From: Paracidovorax sp031843945
GTDB lineage: Bacteria > Pseudomonadota > Gammaproteobacteria > Burkholderiales > Burkholderiaceae_C
Assembly (NCBI RefSeq): GCF_031843945.1
Contig: NZ_JAVTJJ010000001.1
Span: 868,001-932,000, forward strand
Reading direction: 5' to 3'
Length of the DNA stretch: 64,000 nucleotides
The position numbers were made by a program, and so were the translations under genes. Positions within the stretch are counted from its first letter, which is position 1, and each line of letters begins with the position of its first letter. Under the pieces are notes generated by a model. That model made no database searches, had not been told where the DNA came from, and saw only the letters and a list, made by a program, of their open reading frames with translations. Positions 16,610 to 25,509 of this stretch are shown here, piece by piece.

Positions 16610-17413
16610 CTATCGCCGCGCCCGCTCCGCTGTCTCCAGCATGGCCTTGGCGACACCACGCAGGATGTGGATTTCTTCCTGGCCCAGCTGCGCGCGGTTG
16701 AACAGCTGGTTCAGCCGGGGCATGAGCTTTTTGGGCGCGGCGGGGTCGAGAAAGCCGATGCCGACCAGCGCGCGCTCCCAGTGCTCCAGCATGCCGGCGA
16801 CCTGCTGGGCATCGGCGCGCACGGGCGCTGCATCCGCAGGCACCGCCGGATTCTCGAAGCCGCCCAGCGCCTGGCGCCATTCATAGGCGATGACCTGCAC
16901 CGCCGCGCCCAGGTTGAGCGAGCCGAACTGCGGGTCGGTGGGAATGGAGAGCGCGACGTGGCAGCGGTAGACGTCCTCGTTGGCCATGCCGAAGCGTTCG
17001 CTGCCGAAGAGAAAGGCCACGCCGGCTTCGGCTTCAGGCGTCACCTCTGGTTCATTGATCAAATCGGCCTGCAGCGCTTGACCATCAAGCGCTGGCTGCT
17101 CTTTTTTCAATAGCATCTCGAAATGCGCACGCGGCTGGCGCGTGGGAGGGCCGAAGTCGCGCGGCGTCATCGCCGTGGCGCACAGGTGGCTGATGCCGTC
17201 CAGCGCTTCGTCCAGCGTGGCGACGATGCGGGCGTTCGCCAGCACGTCCAGGGCACCGCTGGCGCGCTGGATGGTTTCCTCGCGGCGCAGCACGTTGGCC
17301 CAGCGCGGCGCCACCAGCACCAGATCGTCGAAACCCATGGTCTTCATGGCGCGCGCCGTGGCGCCCACGTTGCCGGCATGGCTGGTCTGGATGAGGATGA
17401 AGCGGGTGCGCAT
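16610..17413 (-). CDS. trmJ: tRNA (cytidine/uridine-2'-O-)-methyltransferase TrmJ
   Basis: A 267-residue SPOUT-class methyltransferase that methylates the 2'-O of nucleotide 32 in tRNA. TSHAGNVGATARAMKTMGF at the N-terminus (SPOUT motif 1), AFLFGSERFGMANEDV (motif 2) and SIPTDPQFGSLNLGAAVQVIAYEWR (motif 3, trefoil knot) are all present. Residues 100-120 (MLLKKEQPALDGQALQADLIN) are encoded by a copy of the dispersed repeat in opposite orientation; the insertion lies in a loop before motif 2. ATG 17413 was chosen because MRTRFILIQTSHAGN is canonical, although the Shine-Dalgarno is poor. Confidence 0.94.
   Translation of the reverse strand: MRTRFILIQTSHAGNVGATARAMKTMGFDDLVLVAPRWANVLRREETIQRASGALDVLANARIVATLDEALDGISHLCATAMTPRDFGPPTRQPRAHFEMLLKKEQPALDGQALQADLINEPEVTPEAEAGVAFLFGSERFGMANEDVYRCHVALSIPTDPQFGSLNLGAAVQVIAYEWRQALGGFENPAVPADAAPVRADAQQVAGMLEHWERALVGIGFLDPAAPKKLMPRLNQLFNRAQLGQEEIHILRGVAKAMLETAERARR
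17059..17115 (+). repeat. Dispersed repeat copy inside trmJ
   Basis: TCAAATCGGCCTGCAGCGCTTGACCATCAAGCGCTGGCTGCT..AATAGCA keeps the consensus ends and central palindrome. It lies wholly inside trmJ on the antisense strand and preserves the reading frame. Confidence 0.85.
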
Positions 17414-17650
17414 GGCAGAACTCACAGGAGGAAAAGGCAAGCGTCCGGGCGTGCCCCGAGACAGCCCGCCATTGTCGCCGCATGCCGGACACCCGAAGGC
17501 GAACAGCTTGCGAGCGCCGACATCGGAGGTCGCCGGATGCCTTCACAACGACACGCGCGAGCAGCATGGGTAAAATCCAGCCTACTTTCGCCCGCATCGC
17601 CGGTCCAGGCCGTTTTTCTGACGGCCCTTCTGTCCTTCCCAACACAATTC

Positions 17651-18616
17651 ATGTCGACCAATCTGCATCCCATGCTCAACGTGGCCACCAAGGCCGCACG
17701 CGCCGCCGGCGCCATCATCAACCGCGCGGCGCTGGACGTGGAATCCGTGCGTATTTCGCAAAAGCAGATCAACGACTTCGTGACCGAGGTGGATCACGCC
17801 AGCGAAAAGATCATCATCGAGACGCTGCTGACGGCCTACCCCGGCCACGGCATCCTGGCCGAAGAGTCGGGCAATGAATATGGCGCGAAGGATTCGGAAT
17901 TCGTCTGGATCATCGATCCGCTGGACGGCACCACCAACTTCATCCACGGCTTTCCCGTGTACTGCGTCAGCATCGCGCTGGCCGTGCGCGGCAAGGTCGA
18001 GCAGGCGGTCATCTTCGACCCCACCCGCAACGACCTGTTCACCGCCACCAAGGGCCGCGGCGCCTACATGAACGAGCGCCGCATCCGCGTGTCCAAGCGC
18101 ACGCAGCTCAAGGAATCGCTCATCTCCACGGGCTTTCCGTTCCGCCCGGGCGACAACTTCAAGAACTACCTGAACATCATGGCCGACGTGATGCAGCGCA
18201 CCGCCGGCCTGCGCCGCCCGGGCGCCGCCGCGCTCGACCTGGCTTACGTGGCCGCCGGGTTCACTGAAGGTTTCTTTGAAACCGGCCTGTCGATCTGGGA
18301 CGTGGCGGCCGGCTCGCTGCTGGTGACCGAAGCCGGTGGCCTGGTGGGCAACTTCACGGGCGAGGCCGACTTCCTGGAGCAACGCGAATGCCTGGCCGGC
18401 TCGCCGCGCATCTACGGCCAGCTGGTGCCCATCCTCAGCAAGTACAGCAAGTTCGCCAGTGCCGGCGACAAGGCTGCAGTGCGCCAGGCGGCCGACGACC
18501 TGGACGTGCCGGTGGTACCGCAAGACGCCCAGCCCGCGCCCGGCGCCGCGACCGACGCCGCACCCGCAACGCCCACGTCTGGCGACGGCGACAAGCCCGC
18601 ACCCGCCCTGTTCTGA
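17651..18616 (+). CDS. suhB: Inositol monophosphatase family protein SuhB
   Basis: A 321-residue Mg-dependent phosphatase; in enterobacteria SuhB also joins the rRNA antitermination complex. Metal-binding motifs: LAEESGN, DPLDGTTNFIHGFP and LSIWDVAAGSLLVTEAGG. The catalytic domain ends near residue 265. A disordered Ala/Pro/Asp tail of about 50 residues follows (DVPVVPQDAQPAPGAATDA..), making it longer than E. coli SuhB (267 residues). The ATG at 17651 (MSTNLHPMLN) is canonical. It is divergent from trmJ, with 237 bp between. Confidence 0.94.
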   Translation: MSTNLHPMLNVATKAARAAGAIINRAALDVESVRISQKQINDFVTEVDHASEKIIIETLLTAYPGHGILAEESGNEYGAKDSEFVWIIDPLDGTTNFIHGFPVYCVSIALAVRGKVEQAVIFDPTRNDLFTATKGRGAYMNERRIRVSKRTQLKESLISTGFPFRPGDNFKNYLNIMADVMQRTAGLRRPGAAALDLAYVAAGFTEGFFETGLSIWDVAAGSLLVTEAGGLVGNFTGEADFLEQRECLAGSPRIYGQLVPILSKYSKFASAGDKAAVRQAADDLDVPVVPQDAQPAPGAATDAAPATPTSGDGDKPAPALF

Positions 18617-18669
18617 TCGGCATCACCGGGCTCGCTCCCGGTGCGCATTGCACAGATCGATCCAGGACA

Positions 18670-18728
18670 TTGCTATAAATAAAATAGCTGCTCGCGCTTA
18701 CCCCATAAGCGCTAGCAGCTATTTTTAT
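18670..18728 (-). repeat. Dispersed palindromic repeat, copy 3
   Basis: TTGCTATAAATAAAATAGCTGC..GCGCTTACCCCATAAGCGC..GCAGCTATTTTT. In this variant the outer end mirrors the AGCTATTT arm, giving an extended palindrome. It lies between the convergent suhB and HD-GYP genes and could act as a bidirectional terminator. Confidence 0.75.
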
Positions 18729-18750
18729 GGGTATTTTCGAAGATCTCGGT

Positions 18751-19899
18751 TCAATCCGAGTAGGACTCCGGATCCGGATCAGGATATTTCTGCGCCACGA
18801 CGCGGAAGTCGTCAGCCACCTCGACGAAGGCATCCACCATGTCGGGATCGAAATGGTTGCCTCGGCCCTTGATGATGGTGCCGCAAGCCTGTTCGTGCGT
18901 GTAGGCCGGCTTGTAGACGCGGCGGCTGATGAGCGCGTCGTACACGTCGGCCACCGCCATCAGCCGGGCCGACACCGGAATGTCGTCGCCTTTCAGGCCT
19001 TCGGGGTAGCCGCTGCCGTCCCACTTTTCCTGGTGGCTGTAGGCGATTTCCTTGGACGTGCTCAAGAACGCCACGCGCATCCCCAAGCGCCGCTCGGCTT
19101 CCTCGATTGCCCTGCGCCCCAGCGTGGTGTGGGTCTTCATGATGTCGAACTCTTCCGGCGTGAGCGGGCCGGGCTTGAGCAGGATGCGGTCGGGAATGCC
19201 GATCTTGCCGATGTCGTGCAGCGGCGCTGACTTGTACAGCAGGTCGATGGTGCGATCGTTCAGCAGGTATTCGAAGCGCGGGTGATGGCGCAGGCGTTCG
19301 GCCAGCACCTTCACGTACAGCTGCGTGCGGCGGATGTGGTTGCCGGTCTCGTTGTCGCGCGTCTCGGCCAACGAGGTCATCGCCATGATGGTCACGTCCT
19401 GAATGGCCTGCACCTCCAGAGTGCGCAGCGCCACCTCGCGCTCCAGGTAGGCGCTCTTGTCGCGCAGAAAGTCGGCCGTGGCCTTGAGCGCCAGGTGCGT
19501 GTGCACGCGCGCCAGCAGGATGGGCGGGCTGATAGGCTTGGTGATGTAGTCCACCGCGCCCAGCGCCAGGCCCACTCGCTCGTCTTCCGACTCCGCCCGC
19601 GCGGTCAAAAAGATGACGGGAATGTCGCGCGTCGCTGCGTTGGCCTTGAGCCGGCGGCAGACCTCGTGGCCGTCGACGCCCGGCATCATGATGTCCAGCA
19701 GGATCAGATCAGGCGGAGTGGCGGACTGGGCGATCTTCAGCGCCTTTTCGCCATGGTTGGCGACCCGCACGTGGTAGCGCCCGGCCAGCAGGTTGCCCAT
19801 CAGCGTCAGGTTGTCGGGGGTGTCGTCCACCACCAGCACCGTGGCGCTGGGTTTGTCCGCAAAGCTGTCGCGGGGATCGGCAAGCGAAGTCGGGTCCAT
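18751..19899 (-). CDS. Response regulator with HD-GYP phosphodiesterase domain
   Basis: A 382-residue two-domain protein. The receiver (about 20-135) has acidic VVDD at 23-26, phospho-acceptor Asp69 in LILLDIMMPGVDG and Lys in YITKP. The HD-GYP domain (about 165-370) has the HD pair in APLHDIGKIGIPD (228-229), HTTLG, and a GYP loop KWDGSGYPEGL; the preceding residues read SHQEK, slightly off the usual HHER. Family role: phosphorylation-controlled breakdown of cyclic di-GMP. It starts 48 bp after the hybrid kinase stop, so the two form an operon and a phosphorelay pair is likely. Confidence 0.92.
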   Translation of the reverse strand: MDPTSLADPRDSFADKPSATVLVVDDTPDNLTLMGNLLAGRYHVRVANHGEKALKIAQSATPPDLILLDIMMPGVDGHEVCRRLKANAATRDIPVIFLTARAESEDERVGLALGAVDYITKPISPPILLARVHTHLALKATADFLRDKSAYLEREVALRTLEVQAIQDVTIMAMTSLAETRDNETGNHIRRTQLYVKVLAERLRHHPRFEYLLNDRTIDLLYKSAPLHDIGKIGIPDRILLKPGPLTPEEFDIMKTHTTLGRRAIEEAERRLGMRVAFLSTSKEIAYSHQEKWDGSGYPEGLKGDDIPVSARLMAVADVYDALISRRVYKPAYTHEQACGTIIKGRGNHFDPDMVDAFVEVADDFRVVAQKYPDPDPESYSD

Positions 19900-19947
19900 G
19901 GTGTCGGTTCCTGCGAGGTGAGGCTGTGAGGGGTGTCTTGTGGGTGC

Positions 19948-22900
19948 TCAGGCAGGGTCCACACGGCCGAGCAGTGCCAGTGCCTGCTCGAACTCGAAAT
20001 CACGGGTGCTGCGCTCCAGCGCGTCGAAAGCGTCGCCCAGCGCCGCCTGCAGCGCAGCGCGGTTCTGTTGCAGGCAGTCCAGCGCTGCGGGGTCGTCTTC
20101 TTGCAGCAGGGCGGTGAGCTGGCGCACGGCCTCCTGGGACGTCGCCGCGTCAGCGTCGGCCGCGGCCGCAATGGCTTTGGGCATTGCAGCGGCGCGGGTG
20201 GCGTCGATCCAGGCGTCCAGCCCTCGCAGCAGCACGGCCAGCGACAAGGCCATCGCATCGCGCAGGTGCTGGCGCGCGTCGGCCGGCTCGCCCGCGCGCA
20301 GCGACTGTTCCAGCGCCTGGGCCTGCTCGGCCAGGCCGCGCGCGCCGATATTGGCGGCCACCGACCGCAGCGTGTGCACCAACCGTTCCGCCAGAGCCCG
20401 GTCGCCGGCCTGTTCGGCCGCCTCCAGCGCACGGTCGGTGCCGCGCTGGCCCTGGGCGAAGCGGCGCAGCATGTCGGCGTAGAGCGCCGGCTTGCCCAGC
20501 GCGCGCTGCAGCCCCAGCATGGCGTCCAGCCCAGCCACGTCGTGCGGCAACACCACGGCGGGCTCGCGCAGATGGTGCACAGGCCGGCTAGCCGGCGCAC
20601 CGGCGGGCCGGGCAGAGATCGCAGCGCCCTCTCCGCGAGGCTTTATCCAGCGCACCAGGGCAGCCCACAGCACGGGCGGGTCGATGGGCTTGGCGACGTG
20701 GTCGTTCATGCCGGCGGCAAAGCAGCGCTGGCGGTCGGTCTCCATGGCATTGGCGGTCATGGCGATGATGGGCAGGCCGGCATGGCGCGGGTCGGCACGC
20801 AGCTGGCGGGTGGCGGTCTCGCCGTCCATCACCGGCATCTGCATGTCCATCAGCACCGCGTCGTAACGCTGGCGCGCGATGCGGTCCAGCGCAATCTGGC
20901 CGTTGGCGGCCAAGTCCACGCGCAGGCCGGCGTCGCGCAGCAGCTCGGTGGCAACGAGCTGGTTGAGTTCGTTGTCTTCCACCAGCAGCACCAGCGCGCC
21001 GCGTATCGACTCGGGCAGCTCGTCGGGCACGGCCTGCAGCAGCGGCGCGTGGCTGGGCAGCCAGCCGTGTTCCAGCGGCTGCATCAGCGTGTCGTACAGC
21101 ACCGATGCACTGACCGGCTTGACCAGCACGGAGTCGATGCCTTCTTGGCGCGCGGCGCGAATCAGCTCGTCCCGCCCATACGCAGTGACCATGAGCATCT
21201 GCGGCACCTGGTCGAGCCCGATGGCGCGAATGCGCCGTGCCAACTCGATGCCATCCATGCCGGGCATCTGCCAGTCCAGCAGCAGCAGGCCGAAGCTGCG
21301 CCCCAGCGCGGCGGCGTCGTTCAGCGTCTGCAGTGCGGCGGCGCCGGAATGCACCTGCGTGGCTTCAAAGCCCATGGACTGCAGCATGTCGGCCAGCACG
21401 GTGGCTGCGGTTTCGTTGTCGTCCACCACCAGCACGCGCCGCTCGCGCATGCCAGCATGCGGCAGCAGCGAACGGGGCGCCTCGCCACGCTCCAGCGGCA
21501 CCGTCACCCAGAACGACGAGCCCTCGCCCGGCGTGCTGTCGGCACCGGCCTGGCCGCCCATCAGCTCCGCCAGGTTCTTGCAGATCGCCAACCCCAGGCC
21601 CGTGCCGCCGTAGCGCCGCGTGGTGGACGCATCGGCCTGCTGAAAGCTCTGGAACAGCCGCTCCATCTGGTCGGGCGCAATGCCGATGCCGGTGTCGCGC
21701 ACCTCGAAGCGCAGCACCACGCGCGCGCCCACCGCCTCCACCAGGCGCACCAGCACGTGGATTTCACCGCGCTCGGTGAACTTGACGGCGTTGTTGGCGT
21801 AGTTGATGAGAATCTGCCCCAGCCGCAGCGCGTCGCCCACCAGGTTGGGCGGCACGTCGGCGCCCACGTCCAGCACCAGCTCCAGCCCCTTGGCTGCCGC
21901 CTTGTAGCCCACCACGTCGGCCACGCCGCCGAGCATGCGGTCCAGCACGAAGGGCTGCTTGTCCACCACCAGCTTGCCGGCCTCGATCTTGGAGAAGTCG
22001 AGGATGTCGTTGATCACGCCCAGCAGGTGCTGCCCCGCCTGCTGGATCTTGGAGACGTAGCCCAACTGCCGCGCGTTCAACCCCGACTTGAGCGCCAGGT
22101 GCGACATGCCGATGATGGCGTTCATCGGCGTGCGGATCTCATGGCTCATGTTGGCCAGGAAGTTGGATTTGAGCGCGGCCGTTTCCTCGGCCAGTTCCTT
22201 GGCGCGGCGTAGGTCGTGCTCGGCGCGCTGGCGGTCGGTGATGTCGACGAAAGTACCGATGGCGCCGCCGGGCGAGCCATCGGGCCGGTTAAAGCCGTGC
22301 AGCCAGAACAAGGTGTGATGCACCAGGCCGTCGGCATAGGGCAAATCCACTTCCTTGTGTACCCACTGCTCGCCCGCCAGCGCCACCAGCGCGTCGCCCT
22401 CGAAGCGCGCGCGCGCGTCGGCGGGCAGAAATTCAAGGTCCAGCACGGTCTTGCCGATGAGGTCGCTGCGCTGCACCCCAAAGGCCTGCTCATACGCCCG
22501 GTTGAAGCCAATGTAGCGGCCGTCGGCCCCCTTGTAGAACAGCGGCACCGGAATGGCGTCGATCAGCGCCTGCTGAAACGCCAGCTGCTCGGCCACCTGC
22601 GCCTGCAGCGTGCGCCGGTCGGTCACGTCTTCATGCAGGCCGACGATGGCAATGCGCTTGCCCCGGGCGTCGAACACGGGCGACAGCGTGGCTTCGTCGT
22701 GGAACAGCGTGCCGTCCTTGCGTCGGTTGATGAAATGACCCTGCCACGATCGGCCGGCCAGCAGGTGCGACCACATGCCGTTGAACGTCTCGCGCGGGGT
22801 CTGGCCGCTGGCCACGATGCCGGGCTTGTGGCCGCGCACTTCGGCCAACGAATAGCCCGTCTTGCGCTCGTACTGCGGGTTCACCCACTCGATGACGCCA

Positions 22901-24009
22901 TCGGCGTCGGTGATGGTGACCGCCACCGGGCTGCTCTCCAGCGCGGCGCCCAGCACGCGAAAGCGCTCCAGCGCCGCGCGCATGCGCATGCGGTTGCGCA
23001 GCATGTCCAGCACCATCGAGCCCAACAAGGTCAGCAGAGCGAAAACGCCACCACCCAGCCACAGCCGCTCTGCCGTGGGCATCAGCGCACTCACGTCGTC
23101 CAGCATCACCAGGCGCCAGGGGCCCGCCGGGTCATTCCAGTCGATGTCGCGGCGGCTGATGGCGTAGGGAACGCCGTCGATGAGCGCCTCCTGCGCATCG
23201 GCGCGGAAGGGCAACGCCGACGCCACACCGTTGTCGAACTGCCGCCCGAACTGCCGCAGCCCACGGATTTCTTCGATGCGCTCCTGCGTCAGCGGCGGAG
23301 TCATGGCGTAGAGCCATTCCCGCCGCGTGGACGCAAACGCCACACCCTGGGGCGACATCAGCAGCATCGGGTGGCCCACGCGGGTGAGCGTGGATTCGAA
23401 GGTGTCAAACACCATCTTGAACAGCACCACGCCAATGATGGCGCTGGAAGGTGTTTCCTTTTCATAGAGCGGGGCGGCGTAATAGAGCCCGCGCTCGTGC
23501 GTGTTGGTGCCCAGGGCCGCATACACCGCAACGGCGCCCCCCATCGCCCGGCGGAAGTACGGCCGGAAAGCCAGGTTCAAGCCGACCGCTGACGGCCCGG
23601 GCGTGTCGTGCGCCACCACGGTTCCGTCGGCAGACAACACATAGACGCCACTGCCCAGAAAGCGCTCGCGCACCAGCGCCAGGCGCGCCAGAGCGATGGG
23701 TGAGTCGGGCGGCAAACGTCCCAGCGCCAGTTCTTTGAGGGAGGGCTCGGCCAGCCCCATCAGCGTGACTGCGCCCAGCATGGGGCCGCCGCTGGTCTGG
23801 TGCACCAGCCGGTCGGCAGCGGCCTGCAGAATCTGCGCACGGTCGCCGGCCCGGTCGCGAGCGCGCAGTTCTGTCAGCAGCTCGACCAGCAAGATGGAGC
23901 CGACCAGCGCCACCAGCAGCACGACGAGCGTGCCTCGCCACCACCCGGCGCCACGGTCACTCCACCGCTCGAGCAGCGGGGCCGGAGCGCTGTCGCGGGC
24001 GCGACTCAA
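19948..24009 (-). CDS. Large membrane hybrid histidine kinase (dCache-PAS-PAS-HisKA-HATPase-REC-REC-HPt)
   Basis: About 1353 residues. Order: membrane helix (about 26-46), periplasmic double-Cache-like sensor (GSGVYVLSADGTVVAHDTPGPS, ..YYAAPLY..), second helix near 335-355, PAS (AVTITDADGVIEWVNPQYERKTGYS), second PAS, HisKA with NMSHEIRTPMNAIIGMSH, HATPase (NNAVKFTERGEI, DTGIGI, GGTGLGLAIC), receiver 1 (VVDDNETAA, LLLDWQMPGMDG), receiver 2 (VEDNELNQ, VLMDMQMPVMDG) and C-terminal HPt (LVHTLRSVAANIGARGL). The frame continues to a TTG at 24165, but a TTG at 24009 with GGAGG five bases upstream gives a sensible N-terminus (MSRARDSAPAP) just before helix 1; no in-frame ATG exists. It precedes the HD-GYP regulator in an operon. 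Confidence 0.9.
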   Translation of the reverse strand: MSRARDSAPAPLLERWSDRGAGWWRGTLVVLLVALVGSILLVELLTELRARDRAGDRAQILQAAADRLVHQTSGGPMLGAVTLMGLAEPSLKELALGRLPPDSPIALARLALVRERFLGSGVYVLSADGTVVAHDTPGPSAVGLNLAFRPYFRRAMGGAVAVYAALGTNTHERGLYYAAPLYEKETPSSAIIGVVLFKMVFDTFESTLTRVGHPMLLMSPQGVAFASTRREWLYAMTPPLTQERIEEIRGLRQFGRQFDNGVASALPFRADAQEALIDGVPYAISRRDIDWNDPAGPWRLVMLDDVSALMPTAERLWLGGGVFALLTLLGSMVLDMLRNRMRMRAALERFRVLGAALESSPVAVTITDADGVIEWVNPQYERKTGYSLAEVRGHKPGIVASGQTPRETFNGMWSHLLAGRSWQGHFINRRKDGTLFHDEATLSPVFDARGKRIAIVGLHEDVTDRRTLQAQVAEQLAFQQALIDAIPVPLFYKGADGRYIGFNRAYEQAFGVQRSDLIGKTVLDLEFLPADARARFEGDALVALAGEQWVHKEVDLPYADGLVHHTLFWLHGFNRPDGSPGGAIGTFVDITDRQRAEHDLRRAKELAEETAALKSNFLANMSHEIRTPMNAIIGMSHLALKSGLNARQLGYVSKIQQAGQHLLGVINDILDFSKIEAGKLVVDKQPFVLDRMLGGVADVVGYKAAAKGLELVLDVGADVPPNLVGDALRLGQILINYANNAVKFTERGEIHVLVRLVEAVGARVVLRFEVRDTGIGIAPDQMERLFQSFQQADASTTRRYGGTGLGLAICKNLAELMGGQAGADSTPGEGSSFWVTVPLERGEAPRSLLPHAGMRERRVLVVDDNETAATVLADMLQSMGFEATQVHSGAAALQTLNDAAALGRSFGLLLLDWQMPGMDGIELARRIRAIGLDQVPQMLMVTAYGRDELIRAARQEGIDSVLVKPVSASVLYDTLMQPLEHGWLPSHAPLLQAVPDELPESIRGALVLLVEDNELNQLVATELLRDAGLRVDLAANGQIALDRIARQRYDAVLMDMQMPVMDGETATRQLRADPRHAGLPIIAMTANAMETDRQRCFAAGMNDHVAKPIDPPVLWAALVRWIKPRGEGAAISARPAGAPASRPVHHLREPAVVLPHDVAGLDAMLGLQRALGKPALYADMLRRFAQGQRGTDRALEAAEQAGDRALAERLVHTLRSVAANIGARGLAEQAQALEQSLRAGEPADARQHLRDAMALSLAVLLRGLDAWIDATRAAAMPKAIAAAADADAATSQEAVRQLTALLQEDDPAALDCLQQNRAALQAALGDAFDALERSTRDFEFEQALALLGRVDPA

Positions 24010-24316
24010 AAATACCTCCAGCCGAGCCTGCTGCAGGCGGGCGAACTGCCGGTGGGCGGTTCTGGGTGTTTTGCCATCACGGGATATGTCCTCATGCGGT
24101 GAGCGGAGGCGCCTGGGCTGCGATGGCAACGCGAGCGCTTTCCGTGTCTTTGCACAGTATGTCAAAACGTAACCGGATTAGGGTTGGTTTTTAGCCAGTG
24201 AATGTGAAGAGGTTCCGGCAGCCGGGAAGCTCTCCGACAGTCACCGAGCGCTGGCGCCCTTACGGTACGGGGTTTGCTTATCTGCTGGTCAACATCACCA
24301 GCCGATCACCCCATCC

Positions 24317-25405
24317 ATGCTCGACTCACTACAGCTGTCCCCGTGGCTCGCCACGGCCGTTGCGGCGCTGGCCGCCGTCATTGCCGCCGCCATCGGGCAC
24401 CGCATCGCCGCGATGGTGGCGCTGCGGGCTACCCGTTCTGCCCCCTTGCTGCACGCCGTCGTGAAGGCCAGCGTGCCGGTGATGCGCATCCTGCTGCCGC
24501 TTTTTGTCCTGCAACTGGTATGGCAGGCGGCGGGCGACGACCAGCTCTACATCAACAGCGTGCGCCATGTGAACGGCCTGCTCGTCATCGCCTGTGCCAC
24601 CTGGCTGCTGGTGCGGGCGATCCGCGGGCTGGCCAACGGTGTCATCGCCCAGCACCCGGCCGACGTGGAAGACAACCTGCAGGCGCGGCGCATCGCCACG
24701 CAGGCGCGGGTGCTGTCGCGCACCGCCATGTCGGGCGTGGTCATGGCCGGCCTGTCGCTGATGCTGATGACCTTTCCGGGCGCGCGGCAGGTGGGCGCCA
24801 GCCTGCTGGCGTCGGCCGGGGTGGTGGGCCTGGTGGTCGGTATTGCCGCGCGGCCGGTGTTCAGCAACATGATCGCCGGGCTGCAGATCGCCCTGGCGCA
24901 GCCGATCCGCATCGACGACGTGCTGATCATCGAAGGCGAATGGGGCCGGGTGGAGGAGATCACCGGCACCTATGTGGTGCTGCGCATCTGGGACGAACGG
25001 CGGCTGATCATTCCGCTGCAGTGGTTCATCGAGAACCCGTTCCAGAACTGGACGCGCACCAGCTCGGAAATTCTGGGCACGGTGTTTCTGTTTGCCGACT
25101 ACCGCCTGCCGCTGGACCCGCTGCGCGCCGAACTCGACCGGGTGCTGGAAACCGCGCCCGAATGGGACCGCCGGGTCAAGGTGCTGCAGCTGACCGACGT
25201 GACCGAGCGCACCATCCAGATCCGGGTGCTGGTGTCTGCGCGCTCGTCCGGCCTGGCGTTCGACTTGCGCTGCCGCGTGCGCGAGGCGCTGGTCACCTTC
25301 ATTCAGCGGGAATATCCGGACTGCCTGCCCCAGGTGCGCATGCCCGCCGAAGGGCCGGGTTCGGGGCAACAGACGGCAGCGCGCGGCGTGCTGGCCCAAC
25401 CCTGA
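24317..25405 (+). CDS. MscS family mechanosensitive ion channel
   Basis: A 362-residue inner-membrane protein. Four to five N-terminal helices (about 8-28, 50-70, 85-103, 135-155) lead to the pore helix, ASAGVVGLVVGIAARPVFSNMIAGLQIALAQPIRIDD, which carries the Gly/Ala packing pattern of MscS TM3 and the following beta-domain entry. GRVEEITGTYVVLRIWDERRLIIP is the conserved MscS middle beta domain; a C-terminal alpha/beta domain follows. Expected role: release of osmolytes on hypo-osmotic shock. It is divergent from the hybrid kinase and followed by a dispersed repeat. Confidence 0.92.
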   Translation: MLDSLQLSPWLATAVAALAAVIAAAIGHRIAAMVALRATRSAPLLHAVVKASVPVMRILLPLFVLQLVWQAAGDDQLYINSVRHVNGLLVIACATWLLVRAIRGLANGVIAQHPADVEDNLQARRIATQARVLSRTAMSGVVMAGLSLMLMTFPGARQVGASLLASAGVVGLVVGIAARPVFSNMIAGLQIALAQPIRIDDVLIIEGEWGRVEEITGTYVVLRIWDERRLIIPLQWFIENPFQNWTRTSSEILGTVFLFADYRLPLDPLRAELDRVLETAPEWDRRVKVLQLTDVTERTIQIRVLVSARSSGLAFDLRCRVREALVTFIQREYPDCLPQVRMPAEGPGSGQQTAARGVLAQP

Positions 25406-25441
25406 GCCGGCCGGCCACTGCGCCGCCACTTGGAAAAATTC

Positions 25442-25503
25442 AAGCCAAATCGGCCTCTAGCGCTTATCCATCAAGCGCAGTTAGCTATTAAATTAATAGC
25501 AAT
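25442..25503 (+). repeat. Dispersed palindromic repeat, copy 4
   Basis: AAATCGGCCTCTAGCGCTTATCCATCAAGCGC..TTAGCTATTAAATTAATAGCAAT, close to consensus. It separates the convergent MscS and EAL genes. Confidence 0.9.
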
Positions 25504-25509
25504 CGCCAT

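Noticed and set aside
19933..22212. 759-codon plus-strand frame opposite the hybrid kinase
   Set aside because: Shadow of the kinase's C-terminal receiver and HPt domains.
24009..24165. Longer N-terminus of the hybrid kinase from TTG 24165
   Set aside because: The added 52 residues are basic and unlike family N-termini, with no Shine-Dalgarno before that TTG.
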